A program made the position numbers and the translations under genes. Positions 1 through 7,931 of a stretch of DNA of 38,931 bases are shown here, in pieces (within the stretch, counting starts at the first letter, position 1; every line of letters begins with the position of its first letter). Under the pieces are notes generated by a model. That model searched no databases, was not told the DNA's origin, and saw only the letters and a program-made list of their open reading frames with translations. The DNA is taken from positions 1 through 38,931 of the forward strand of contig JAAESI010000301.1 of the NCBI GenBank assembly GCA_024229515.1. The letters are read 5' to 3'. Source of the stretch: Pseudomonadota bacterium. Lineage in GTDB: Bacteria > Myxococcota_A > UBA796 > UBA9615.

Positions 1-2
1 AT

Positions 3-140
3 CGGTTCAAACAGATCGTCGGCGCCCGCTTGCGCTCACGGTCCGAAGAAGGGCAGAGGAGGGAAGCGATGATCGGTATGAACATCCTCAATCGCATGAC
101 CGAGCTCGGGATGCCGGAATCGCACGCTGTCCGAAGCTGA
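3..140 (+). pseudogene. C-terminal fragment of a DDE transposase (left edge)
   Basis: An open frame enters from the window edge and ends at TGA after 45 codons. The residues (RFKQIVGARLRSR near the start, then MNILNRMTELGMPES) resemble the C-terminal tail of IS4/IS5-type DDE transposases, which commonly end in an 'ALN.M..LG.P.S' pattern. No catalytic residue lies in the visible part, so family assignment is from memory of the tail only. Whether the gene is intact outside the window cannot be seen. It precedes glnS by about 150 bp. Confidence 0.45.
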
Positions 141-254
141 ACCTCCGAGAGAGCCGCTCAGTGGCCCGATCCGGCCTCGCTCGGAGCCGTGCAACAACGC
201 CCAACGGCGCGGTCATTGGACTGATCACGCCCGAGCGCGACTGAGTAGATCGAG

Positions 255-282
255 CCGAGCCAGACTCGGTCATGGTAGGAGA
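255..282 (+). promoter_or_regulatory. Short hairpin and Shine-Dalgarno upstream of glnS
   Basis: CCGAG (255-259) and CTCGG (265-269) can pair around a 5-nt loop. They are followed by AGGAGA (277-282), 8 nt before the glnS ATG. The Shine-Dalgarno supports the start at 291. The hairpin is short and may be chance. No T-box or riboswitch architecture is visible, and no convincing -35/-10 pair was found in 141-290. Confidence 0.35.
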
Positions 283-290
283 CCCCCGCC

Positions 291-2585
291 ATGATCGAGT
301 CTGCTTCCTCTTCGTCCAACTTCCTGCGCGATCTGATCGAGACCGATCTCGCCGCGGGACGCTACGACCGGGTCGTCACCCGATTCCCCCCTGAGCCCAA
401 CGGCTACCTCCACATCGGCCACGCCAAGGCGATCTGCGCCAACTTCGGCCTCGCCGCGCAGTTCGGCGGCGTCTGCACCTTGCGGATGGACGACACGAAT
501 CCGACCAAAGAAGACATCGAGTACGTCGAGTCCATCCAGGACGACATCCGGTGGCTCGGCTTCGACTGGGGCGAGCACTTCTTCCACGCCGCCGACTACT
601 TCGAGCAGCTCTACCGATACGCCCGCGAGCTCATCAGCAAGGATCTGGCGTACGTCTGCAGCCAAACCAACGAGGAAATGCGTCGGGACCGCGGCACCGT
701 GATAGAGGCTGGGACCGCCTCCCCCGACCGCGACCGGCCGACCGCCGAGAGCCTCGATCTGTTCGCGCGCATGCGAGCGGGTGAGTTCGCCGATGGGGAG
801 CTGACGCTACGAGCGAAGATCGACATGGCGGCGTCCAACATGAAGCTGCGCGACCCGCCGATGTACCGCATTCGGCACGCGACCCATCACCGCACCGGCG
901 ACGACTGGCCGATCTACCCGATCTACGACTTCGCCCACGGGCTGTCGGACTCGGTCGAGGGGATCACGCACAGCTTCTGCACCCTCGAGTTCCAGAACAA
1001 CCGCGCGCTGTACGACTGGTACATCGAGAACACCTCGACTCTGCGGCCCCGGCCCTACCAGTACGAGTTCGCCCGGCTGGTGCTCAGCTGGACGCTGACG
1101 AGCAAGCGCAAGCTGCTGCAGCTCGTGACCGAGGACCACGTGCAGGGGTGGGACGACCCGCGCATGCCGACGATCTCGGGCCTGCGCCGTCGGGGCGTGC
1201 CGCCCGCCGCGATCCGCAACTTCTGCGACCGCATCGGCGTCAGCAAGACCAACAGCATCATCGAGATGGAGGTCTTCGAGGAGGAGATCCGGGCCGAGCT
1301 GAACCGCACCGCGCCCCGCCGCATGGTCGTCCGCGACCCCGTCCGCCTCGTCCTCGTCGACTGGCCGGAGGGGACCGTCGACCCGCTCGAGCTCGCCAAC
1401 CACCCCTCGGCCGATCTCGGCACCCGCACGGTCCCGCTGGCGGGGCAGGTGTTCGTCGAGCGGAGCGACTTCAGCGACGACCCGCCCAAGGGCTGGAAGC
1501 GGCTGTCCGTCGGCGTCGAAGTGCGCCTTCGGGGCGCCTACCTCGTGACGGTGAACGAGGTCCTGCGCGACGAGGACGGCCGCATCCTGGAGCTGCACGC
1601 GACGCACGATCACGCCTCCCGCGGGGGGGACGCCCCGGACGGTCGAAAGGTCCGCGGCACGATCCACTGGGTGCCCACGGAGCCGTCCGTGACGATGAAC
1701 CTCCGCATGGTCGACCGGCTGTTCGCGGTGGCGAACCCCGGCGAAGGTGACGCCGACTTCCTGGACGAGTTGAACCCCGCCTCGATGCCGATCACCGAAG
1801 CGGTCGGGGAGGGCGCCCTGCGGGATGCCGCTCCCGGGGACGCGTTCCAGTTCGAGCGCATCGGCTACTTCGCGGTCGACGCCGACTCCACCGCCGAGGC
1901 CCTTGTGTTCAACCGCGCCGTCTCCTTGCGCGACACCTGGGCGAAGGCGTCGACGGCGCCGACGAAGGGGAAGTCCAAGGCCAGGTCCGCTCCGGTGGTG
2001 GCCGCCGCGACCCCGTCCGCCGAGGAGCTGGCGGCGTTGGCGGCGTGGACCGAGGTGGGCGTGTCGGTGGAGACCGCCCGCATGCTCAAGGCCGATGCCG
2101 CGTTGGACACCCTCGCCTGGGACGCCGTGCTGGCGGGGGCGGAAGCCAAGGACGCCGCCAACCTCGTGGGCAACGAGCTGGTCCGCGCCCTCGACGGACG
2201 CGGCACCGACGCCCTTCCTTTCGGCGGCGACGCGATCGCGTCGCTGGCGTCGCTGTCGGCCGACGGCACGCTGAACCAGCGGGGCCTCCGAGCGGTGCTC
2301 GCGGAACTCGTCATGAGCGGGGGCGCGCCCGGCGAAATCGTCGAGCGGCTCAGCCTCGTGCAGCTTAGCAGTGATGCACTCACGCCCGTGATTACGGCCG
2401 TATTGGCGGACCACCCCGAGGAGGCCGCGCGCCTCGCCGGGGGCGAGACCAAGTTGATCGGCTTCCTCCTCGGTCAGGTCATGCGTCGCACGGGGGGCAA
2501 AGCCGATCCGAAGGCGGCGCGCGCGTTGCTGATGCAGTCCGTAGCTGGAACCAGGCCATCAACAGCAGGGAAAGCAGGACCGTGA
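291..2585 (+). CDS. glnS: Glutaminyl-tRNA synthetase with C-terminal YqeY-like domain
   Basis: Cytoplasmic class I aminoacyl-tRNA synthetase that charges tRNA-Gln with glutamine. The Rossmann-fold signature FPPEPNG (residues 32-38) and the HIGH motif (41-44) are intact. The KMSKS equivalent is TSKRK (270-274), close to the E. coli GlnRS form MSKRK. The beta-barrel anticodon-binding region runs to about residue 560. A charged Lys/Ala-rich linker (about 558-575) leads to a C-terminal helical domain of about 170 residues that resembles YqeY/GatB tails. This architecture is known, for example in Deinococcus GlnRS, where the tail aids tRNA binding. The protein is 764 aa against about 550 for E. 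coli GlnRS, and the extra length is this tail. The start is supported by AGGAGA 8 nt upstream. It converges on the minus-strand kinase cluster. Confidence 0.96.
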   Translation: MIESASSSSNFLRDLIETDLAAGRYDRVVTRFPPEPNGYLHIGHAKAICANFGLAAQFGGVCTLRMDDTNPTKEDIEYVESIQDDIRWLGFDWGEHFFHAADYFEQLYRYARELISKDLAYVCSQTNEEMRRDRGTVIEAGTASPDRDRPTAESLDLFARMRAGEFADGELTLRAKIDMAASNMKLRDPPMYRIRHATHHRTGDDWPIYPIYDFAHGLSDSVEGITHSFCTLEFQNNRALYDWYIENTSTLRPRPYQYEFARLVLSWTLTSKRKLLQLVTEDHVQGWDDPRMPTISGLRRRGVPPAAIRNFCDRIGVSKTNSIIEMEVFEEEIRAELNRTAPRRMVVRDPVRLVLVDWPEGTVDPLELANHPSADLGTRTVPLAGQVFVERSDFSDDPPKGWKRLSVGVEVRLRGAYLVTVNEVLRDEDGRILELHATHDHASRGGDAPDGRKVRGTIHWVPTEPSVTMNLRMVDRLFAVANPGEGDADFLDELNPASMPITEAVGEGALRDAAPGDAFQFERIGYFAVDADSTAEALVFNRAVSLRDTWAKASTAPTKGKSKARSAPVVAAATPSAEELAALAAWTEVGVSVETARMLKADAALDTLAWDAVLAGAEAKDAANLVGNELVRALDGRGTDALPFGGDAIASLASLSADGTLNQRGLRAVLAELVMSGGAPGEIVERLSLVQLSSDALTPVITAVLADHPEEAARLAGGETKLIGFLLGQVMRRTGGKADPKAARALLMQSVAGTRPSTAGKAGP

Positions 2586-2588
2586 GTC

Positions 2589-2605
2589 GGGCGCTCAGAG
2601 CGCCC
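2589..2605. terminator. Stem-loop between convergent glnS and the small minus-strand ORF
   Basis: GGGCGCT (2589-2595), loop CAG, AGCGCCC (2599-2605): a perfect 7-bp GC-rich stem four bases after the glnS stop. It also overlaps the stop codon of the convergent 66-aa ORF. No clear U-tract follows on either strand, so it may be a weak or factor-assisted bidirectional terminator. Confidence 0.4.
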
Positions 2606-2795
2606 AGGACACCGCCCCGTTGTTCACGATGGCGTGAAGCTCCCCGGTCGTGCTTTGAACCCGGAGCTTGAGGCCCGGGTTGTCGTAGTCCTCGACCGCC
2701 TCGGTCCAAAGCGCCGCCAGGGCCGGCTCGAGCCCGACCTGACCGCGCGCGAGCCAGTCGTCGTCCACGCGGAAGGCTCTCTGGCGCAGCGACAC
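2595..2795 (-). CDS. Small hypothetical protein, 66 aa
   Basis: No family recognised. The GTG-initiated frame has strongly GC-biased third positions, like its neighbours. It reads as a plausible compact protein: a basic N-terminus, an acidic VDDDW stretch (about 10-14), an amphipathic middle with LEPALAALW (about 22-30), and a C-terminus ending NNGAVSWAL. It lies 34 bp downstream of the radical SAM gene on the same strand, so it could be the last gene of the kinase/radical SAM transcript. No Shine-Dalgarno was seen, and an ATG eight bases upstream is out of frame. The opposite strand also has an ORF here (2634-2909), but that one runs into the end of the radical SAM gene and looks less natural. 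Confidence 0.45.
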   Translation of the reverse strand: MSLRQRAFRVDDDWLARGQVGLEPALAALWTEAVEDYDNPGLKLRVQSTTGELHAIVNNGAVSWAL

Positions 2796-2829
2796 AGTTC
2801 CATGCCCGCGTTATCGGTAGGCGATGGCC

Positions 2830-4530
2830 CTAGCTTGAGAGAACAGCGAGCGCGGAGTCCACCTCGTCGGCTTCGGGGGTACCGTCCGAGAGCCTCGATC
2901 GAAGCGTGAGTAGGACCTCCCTCGCACGCTCACGCTCGCCGAAGTGGTTGGCCAGGACCAGCGCCAACTGCCTCAGCGCTTCGGCGTGATCGGGCACGGT
3001 CGCGACGGCATCCTCCAACGCCTGGCGGGCGCCGGTGGCGTCTCCCCGGGTGCGTCGCACGATGCCGACGTTGACCAGGCGCTCGGCCCGAAGAAGCTGG
3101 GGGTCGGTGATCATCTCCGCGTTCAGGGGACCCATGCCTCCGCGGCAGTCGGCGAGGGCCTCCTGAACGTGCGCCAGGAGCGCCCGCGGGGGGGCCGGCC
3201 GACAGAACACGAGGGGCTCCGCGAAGCCTTCGCTCCAGGTCCCGTGCAGGTCCGGCGTCGCCTCCTCACGGTGGTCGCGAACCCACCGTCCAAGCGGGGA
3301 GCTGGCGTATACCCGGCCCCCGGTTGCGTAGGCGAGTCCGAGGCCCTCGGGGAGCTCGCCGTCGAGGCGTTTGGTGGCCGTGAGTGCAGAACTCACGGTC
3401 TCCCAGGTCTCGTCGGGGTGGGCTCCGAAGAGCACGGTGCCGCCGACCGTCGCGTACCCCCGCCGTCGGTACAGCGCGACGAGGTTCTCGATGTGGGACA
3501 GGTTGGTGGGGCCGGCGCCGGCGCGGAGCAGGCCGTCGTCCAGGTGTCCGAACTCGTACGACAGCGCGGTCGGGTCGACGCCCGCCGCTTCGAAGGCGTC
3601 CAACAGCTCGTCGGTGACCGGCGCCGGCTGCAGGAAGCCGCGCACCTCGACGCGCAGACCCCGCTCCACCAGACCTTCCAGGAGCTCCCGAATCGAGTCG
3701 GTCTCCGGCACGTTGATCTCGGACGCCGTGAGCCAGAACCGGTCGAGCCCGGCCTGCTCGTGCAGCGCCGTGATCTCATCCAGCGTCGCCTTCACCCCGA
3801 TGGCGCGGGCCCGCTTGCCGAGGAAGCTCGCCTCCACGCAGAAGTGGCAGCGCCGGTTGCAGCCGACCGAGAACGCCACCGGAGCCCACCCCCCGCGCTG
3901 TTTGAGCAGGGAGACGTACTCGGGCATCCACGGCCCCATGCCGGGCATCGGCTGAAACACGTCCGCGGCGGCCGCGACGGCGGTGACGGACGGCTCGGTG
4001 CCCCGGGACTCGGGGTCGGCGTGATCGACGATGCGGACGTCGTCGGGGAGCGCGTCGGGGAAGGTCGTCCCTCCCGCCAGGGCTTTGCCCAACCACCACG
4101 CGATGTCGTCGGCGGGGCCGACCACGCCGAACCGGGCGCCGAGCGCGCCGAGGACCCCGCGGGGACACGCCGACATCGCCGGTCCGCCCAGCAGAACGGG
4201 GATGCCGCGCCGCTGAACCGCGTCCACCAGGGGGCGGATCGCGGGGAGGTAGGGCTGGGTGTCGATCGGGCCGTCACCCTCGGCCGAGCGCACCACCAGC
4301 GCGTCGTCGACGTTGCGCACGCTGAAGCCGACGAGGGTCGGGCCGAACGACTCCACGGCCTTCTCCAGCTCCGCGAGGGGATCGAGCTCCAGCCACGGCG
4401 CCGTGATCGCGGTGGCGCAGCCGGCCCCGTGGAAGATCGCCCGAATGCGCTGAGCCCCCAGCGGCGCCGTGGGCGTCGCGGTGATGGCGGGGTTGGCGTA
4501 GACGATCAGTACGCGGGGGACGTCGTTCAC
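2830..4530 (-). CDS. Radical SAM protein with B12-binding-like N-terminal domain and TPR-like tail
   Basis: Predicted cytoplasmic iron-sulfur enzyme. The radical SAM CX3CX2C cluster motif is seen as CNRRCHFC (Cys 224, 228 and 231). The N-terminal 200 residues (RVLIVYANP..., VGFSVRN, VLLGGPAMS) resemble the Rossmann-like cobalamin-binding domain common in B12-radical SAM proteins. The canonical DxHxxG cobalamin ligand motif is not evident, so B12 binding is uncertain. The middle region is a TIM-barrel-like segment (about 215-420). The last 80 residues (LVNVGIVRRTRGD, ALRQLALVLANH) look like TPR helices. It starts with GTG on the base after the TGA of the upstream kinase gene (TGAGTG), which implies translational coupling. 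The substrate cannot be deduced. Confidence 0.8.
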   Translation of the reverse strand: MNDVPRVLIVYANPAITATPTAPLGAQRIRAIFHGAGCATAITAPWLELDPLAELEKAVESFGPTLVGFSVRNVDDALVVRSAEGDGPIDTQPYLPAIRPLVDAVQRRGIPVLLGGPAMSACPRGVLGALGARFGVVGPADDIAWWLGKALAGGTTFPDALPDDVRIVDHADPESRGTEPSVTAVAAAADVFQPMPGMGPWMPEYVSLLKQRGGWAPVAFSVGCNRRCHFCVEASFLGKRARAIGVKATLDEITALHEQAGLDRFWLTASEINVPETDSIRELLEGLVERGLRVEVRGFLQPAPVTDELLDAFEAAGVDPTALSYEFGHLDDGLLRAGAGPTNLSHIENLVALYRRRGYATVGGTVLFGAHPDETWETVSSALTATKRLDGELPEGLGLAYATGGRVYASSPLGRWVRDHREEATPDLHGTWSEGFAEPLVFCRPAPPRALLAHVQEALADCRGGMGPLNAEMITDPQLLRAERLVNVGIVRRTRGDATGARQALEDAVATVPDHAEALRQLALVLANHFGERERAREVLLTLRSRLSDGTPEADEVDSALAVLSS

Positions 4531-7500
4531 TCAGCCCTCCAACGCGCGCCAGTGGCGGGTCGCCATGGTGCGGGCCTGCTCGGCTCGGGCGTCTTCCCCC
4601 GCTTCCCCCGCTTCCCGGGCGATGCGGGCCGCGAGATCGAGGCAGCGGGCGGTGTCCACGTCCACGCGGGAGGCGCCTCCCTGGAACCCCTGCACGTCCA
4701 CCATGCGCCGGTCGTAGGCGGGCCAGTCGCCCAGCCCCGCGTCGCAGGCGAGCAGGATCGGTTGGAGCACCGCGGCGAGGCTCCCGCGCCCCTTGCCCTG
4801 CACCTCCTGGAGGGCTTCGGTGAGCACCCCGCGAGCGTCGGTCCAGTGCGCTCGCTCGACCCCCAGCAGGCCCAGGTTGATGCGCGGACTGACCGCCAAC
4901 GTCGAGCCCGTCTCTTCGTACAGCTCCACCGATCGGAGGTAGCAGCGCTCGACGTCGTCGAGGCGTCCGCGGCGGCGGGCGAGCTCGCCCTTCAGGTTCC
5001 AGGTGGGAGCCAGCGCGCTGGGGCTCCCCAACGGCTCGCGGAGGGCGAGGGCGCGGTCGCACATGGTCTCGGCCTCGTCCAGGGAGCCCTGCATCATCCG
5101 GCAGGTGGCGAGGTCCTTGAGCATGGCCGCCCGCTCCTCCAGGCGGCCGGTGCGGCGGAGCATATCGAGTGCCTTCTGCAGCCCGGAGCTCGCCTCCTCC
5201 AGCTTCCCCTGCTCCATCTGGGTGCCCGCGATCCCGCCGAGGGTGAGGGCGAGCCGTCCCGTGAGGACCAGCTCCTCCCAGATCGGAACGGCGGCGAGGA
5301 ACGCGTCGCGGCAGCCGGCGTAGTCGCCGCGTTCCCGGAGGGTGTAGGCCAGCTCCATCCACGCCGCGCCCACGCCGCGGGGGCTTCGCACCGCGCCAAA
5401 CCGGGACAGGGCGCTCCGCTGCGTGGCCTCCGCCTCGTCCAGGCGTCCGTGCTCCCGCTCCCGCACCGCGAGGATGATCTCGCACCACGCCAGGACCTCG
5501 TGCCAGGTGTGCTCGCGGGCCCGACTCTGCAGCGCTTCGGTGCGCGCGAACGCCTCGATCCGTCCGCCGGTGCGGAGGGCGAGCTCGGCGCGGAGCACCT
5601 CGCCGAGGGCCCGCCGGGGGTGCTCTTGGGGCACGCCGAGGCTGTCCAGCGCCTTGTCCCGACTCTCCACCAGCTCCTTGGCCCGGCCCAAGTCGCCGTT
5701 CTCGCGGGCCTCGATGGCGGCTTCCAGGAGGATGCGCTCGGCCTCGTCGGAGCGGCCCGCGAGCACGAGCAGGTGGCCGCGTCGGGAGCCGTCGTGGGCC
5801 CGTTGGCTGGAGGCGAGGGCGTCGGCGCAGGCCAGGGCGAGCTCGGGTCGCCGGCCGGCTTCTTCACTCCGTCGTTCGATCGACTCACGGGCGAGGGGGT
5901 GGGCGAACCGCCATCCGCCGGGGGTCCAGGTGAGGAAGCCGCTGTCGGCGAGCCGGCCCTCCAGGGTCGGGGCCGGGATCGCGTCGACCCGCCCGCAGGC
6001 GTCCAGCCACTCGGAACGATCGATCGTGCGTCCCAGCAGCGACGCGATCTCCAGCGGCCGGGGGTCGTCGCCGTCGATCCCGCGCAGCCGCTCCATCCAC
6101 AGCGCGTGCAGTGAGTCGGGAAGCGGCTGCCCCGCCCCGCCCCGGGCGACGAAGCCGTCGGGGGTGGCGACGAGGCGGTCGCGCGCGGCGAGGTCGGACA
6201 GCAGCTGGCAGGCGAACAGCGGGTTGCCGTCGGCGGACTCGACGAGCTGGGACGACAAGCTGGGGTGCAGGTGCAGCAGCCCTTCCACGATGCGGCGCAC
6301 GTCCCGCGGCTCCAGGCCTCCGAGGTTGCGCGCGGGCAGCTCCGAGAGCACCGCCGGTCGGGGGCTCGGCACGCTCCGGCCGGTGATGATCGCCGCGACC
6401 CCCGGGGTCTCCGCGAGGAGCAGCCGCTCCACCACGGCGAGGGCGTCTTCGGCGCCGGCGTGGATGTCCTCGACCACCAGCAGCAGGGGCCGCTGCCGGG
6501 CCTCGGCGGTCAGCCAGGCGGCGGCCGCGGCGGCTCGATCCGCGGGCCGTCCGGCGTCCGTGGTGCCTTGAAGGTTGAGTGCATCGACGGCCGCGTCGGC
6601 CAGCCAACTCCTTGACTCGCCGAGGGATTCGAGCCGCGCCGCGACCTTCGCGCGGGCTTCCAAACGCTCCAACCCGGCCGCCCCCGCAAGCTCCGCGAGG
6701 GCCGGGCCGAAGCCGTTGCGCACGCTTCCCCGGGAGTGGCGGGCGTACAGGGTGTGGGCGAAGCCGCGCTCGTCGGCCTCCTCCGCCAGCCAGCTCGCGA
6801 GCCGGGTCTTGCCCGAGCCCGCCGGTCCCAGGAGAACGAGGCCGGTGGCGGCTCCCTCGGTGGCGGCGCGGAGCACCCGCCACATCGCGTCCCGTTCGGC
6901 GGACCGTCCGACCAGCGGGGGACGGCGCAGACGGAGCAGACCGCGTCCGGCGCCCTTGAGCGGATCCGGAAGGGGAGTGCGCTGAAGGGTGCGCCAGTCG
7001 CGGGGCATCATGCGCCGCCGGGGGCCGGTGCCTTCGCCGTGATCCGAACCAAGCTCCCGGAGGGCGTCGGCCGCGTCGGCGGCGTGGTGGGGGCGATCCT
7101 CGGGCCGCACCTGGATCAGCGCGCGGAGCCAGTCTCCGAAGCCGGGAGGGCAGGGCTGGGCGGGGACGAAGGGAGGCAGGCCTCCCGCCTCGTGCCGGCG
7201 GATCAGCGTCGACCGCTCGCCGAGGCCGTGGGGCGGGGTTCCGACGGCCGCCGCCCACGCGGTGCAGCCCAGCGCGTACAGGTCGGCGCGGGGCCCCACG
7301 GGGGCGTCCCGGTACTGCTCGGGGGCGCCGTAGGCGGGGCTCCCCCAGGAGGGGCCGGCGCCGTCCGGGTCGCGCTGCAGGGCCGCGATGCCGAAGTCGA
7401 CGAGCTTTGCGCCGGGGCGGAGGTCGTCCCGTCCTGCGAGCAGCACGTTCGCCGGCTTCACGTCCTTGTGGATGACGCCGCGCGCGTGAGCGTGGGCGAG

Positions 7501-7905
7501 CCCGTCGAGGATCTGCAGCAGGAGGACCCGGAACTCCTCGAAGGGCAGCTGTCCGAGTTGGTCGTTGAGGCTCCCCCCGGTGCAGCGCTCCATCGCCAGC
7601 CAGGGCTCGCCTTCGACGAGCCGGTCCTGGGACGCGAACGCGGCCGCCGGCGGCACGACTCCCTGGTCGAGGACCTGGACGATGGCGGGGTGCTCGAGGG
7701 CGGCGACAGCCCGCACCTCGCGTTCGAACAGCGACTGCACGCCGTGGCCCCACTCGGCGGCGGCTCGGCGCACGGTCTTGATGGCCACGGGCGCGTTGCT
7801 GTCGCGGTGGATCCCGCCCCACACCAGCCCCATGCCGCCTTCCCCAATGGGGTCGTGGAGCGTGAACGGACCCAATGGGATCGGGAGACTCACCGCGCCG
7901 ATCAT
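4531..7905 (-). CDS. Ser/Thr protein kinase fused to an ATPase and TPR region (PknK/MalT-like architecture)
   Basis: Large signalling protein of 1124 aa. The kinase domain (about 12-290) has the glycine loop GEGGMG (21-26), catalytic Lys43 in VAIK, HKDVKPAN (146-153, so HKD replaces the usual HRD), DFG (170-172) and APE (194-196). A second nucleotide-binding module follows, with Walker A GPAGSGKT (360-367) and a Walker B-like LLLVVED (474-480), as in STAND-type AAA ATPases. From about 690 to the end are Leu/Ala-rich helical repeats of TPR type. No membrane segment is seen, so it is probably cytoplasmic. The family integrates signals through the ATPase-TPR part and phosphorylates Ser/Thr of partners. 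The next gene is the coupled radical SAM protein. The start codon is only 26 bp from the divergent gene at 7932, and a GTG four codons in is an alternative start. Confidence 0.9.
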   Translation of the reverse strand: MIGAVSLPIPLGPFTLHDPIGEGGMGLVWGGIHRDSNAPVAIKTVRRAAAEWGHGVQSLFEREVRAVAALEHPAIVQVLDQGVVPPAAAFASQDRLVEGEPWLAMERCTGGSLNDQLGQLPFEEFRVLLLQILDGLAHAHARGVIHKDVKPANVLLAGRDDLRPGAKLVDFGIAALQRDPDGAGPSWGSPAYGAPEQYRDAPVGPRADLYALGCTAWAAAVGTPPHGLGERSTLIRRHEAGGLPPFVPAQPCPPGFGDWLRALIQVRPEDRPHHAADAADALRELGSDHGEGTGPRRRMMPRDWRTLQRTPLPDPLKGAGRGLLRLRRPPLVGRSAERDAMWRVLRAATEGAATGLVLLGPAGSGKTRLASWLAEEADERGFAHTLYARHSRGSVRNGFGPALAELAGAAGLERLEARAKVAARLESLGESRSWLADAAVDALNLQGTTDAGRPADRAAAAAAWLTAEARQRPLLLVVEDIHAGAEDALAVVERLLLAETPGVAAIITGRSVPSPRPAVLSELPARNLGGLEPRDVRRIVEGLLHLHPSLSSQLVESADGNPLFACQLLSDLAARDRLVATPDGFVARGGAGQPLPDSLHALWMERLRGIDGDDPRPLEIASLLGRTIDRSEWLDACGRVDAIPAPTLEGRLADSGFLTWTPGGWRFAHPLARESIERRSEEAGRRPELALACADALASSQRAHDGSRRGHLLVLAGRSDEAERILLEAAIEARENGDLGRAKELVESRDKALDSLGVPQEHPRRALGEVLRAELALRTGGRIEAFARTEALQSRAREHTWHEVLAWCEIILAVREREHGRLDEAEATQRSALSRFGAVRSPRGVGAAWMELAYTLRERGDYAGCRDAFLAAVPIWEELVLTGRLALTLGGIAGTQMEQGKLEEASSGLQKALDMLRRTGRLEERAAMLKDLATCRMMQGSLDEAETMCDRALALREPLGSPSALAPTWNLKGELARRRGRLDDVERCYLRSVELYEETGSTLAVSPRINLGLLGVERAHWTDARGVLTEALQEVQGKGRGSLAAVLQPILLACDAGLGDWPAYDRRMVDVQGFQGGASRVDVDTARCLDLAARIAREAGEAGEDARAEQARTMATRHWRALEG

Positions 7906-7931
7906 GCCCGCGTCGAGGTAGCCTCGCCTCC

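Noticed and set aside
255..282. T-box or riboswitch in front of glnS
   Set aside because: Only one 5-bp stem is visible. There is no T-box sequence, specifier loop or terminator/antiterminator pair.
2634..2909. 91-aa plus-strand ORF after glnS
   Set aside because: It overlaps the end of the radical SAM gene and is antisense to a more natural 66-aa frame. No start signal was seen.
2944..6114. 1056-aa plus-strand ORF opposite the kinase and radical SAM genes
   Set aside because: It lies antisense to two genes with intact motifs, has no recognisable domain and is rich in Arg/Gly/Pro/His, as expected from the complementary strand of GC-rich coding DNA.
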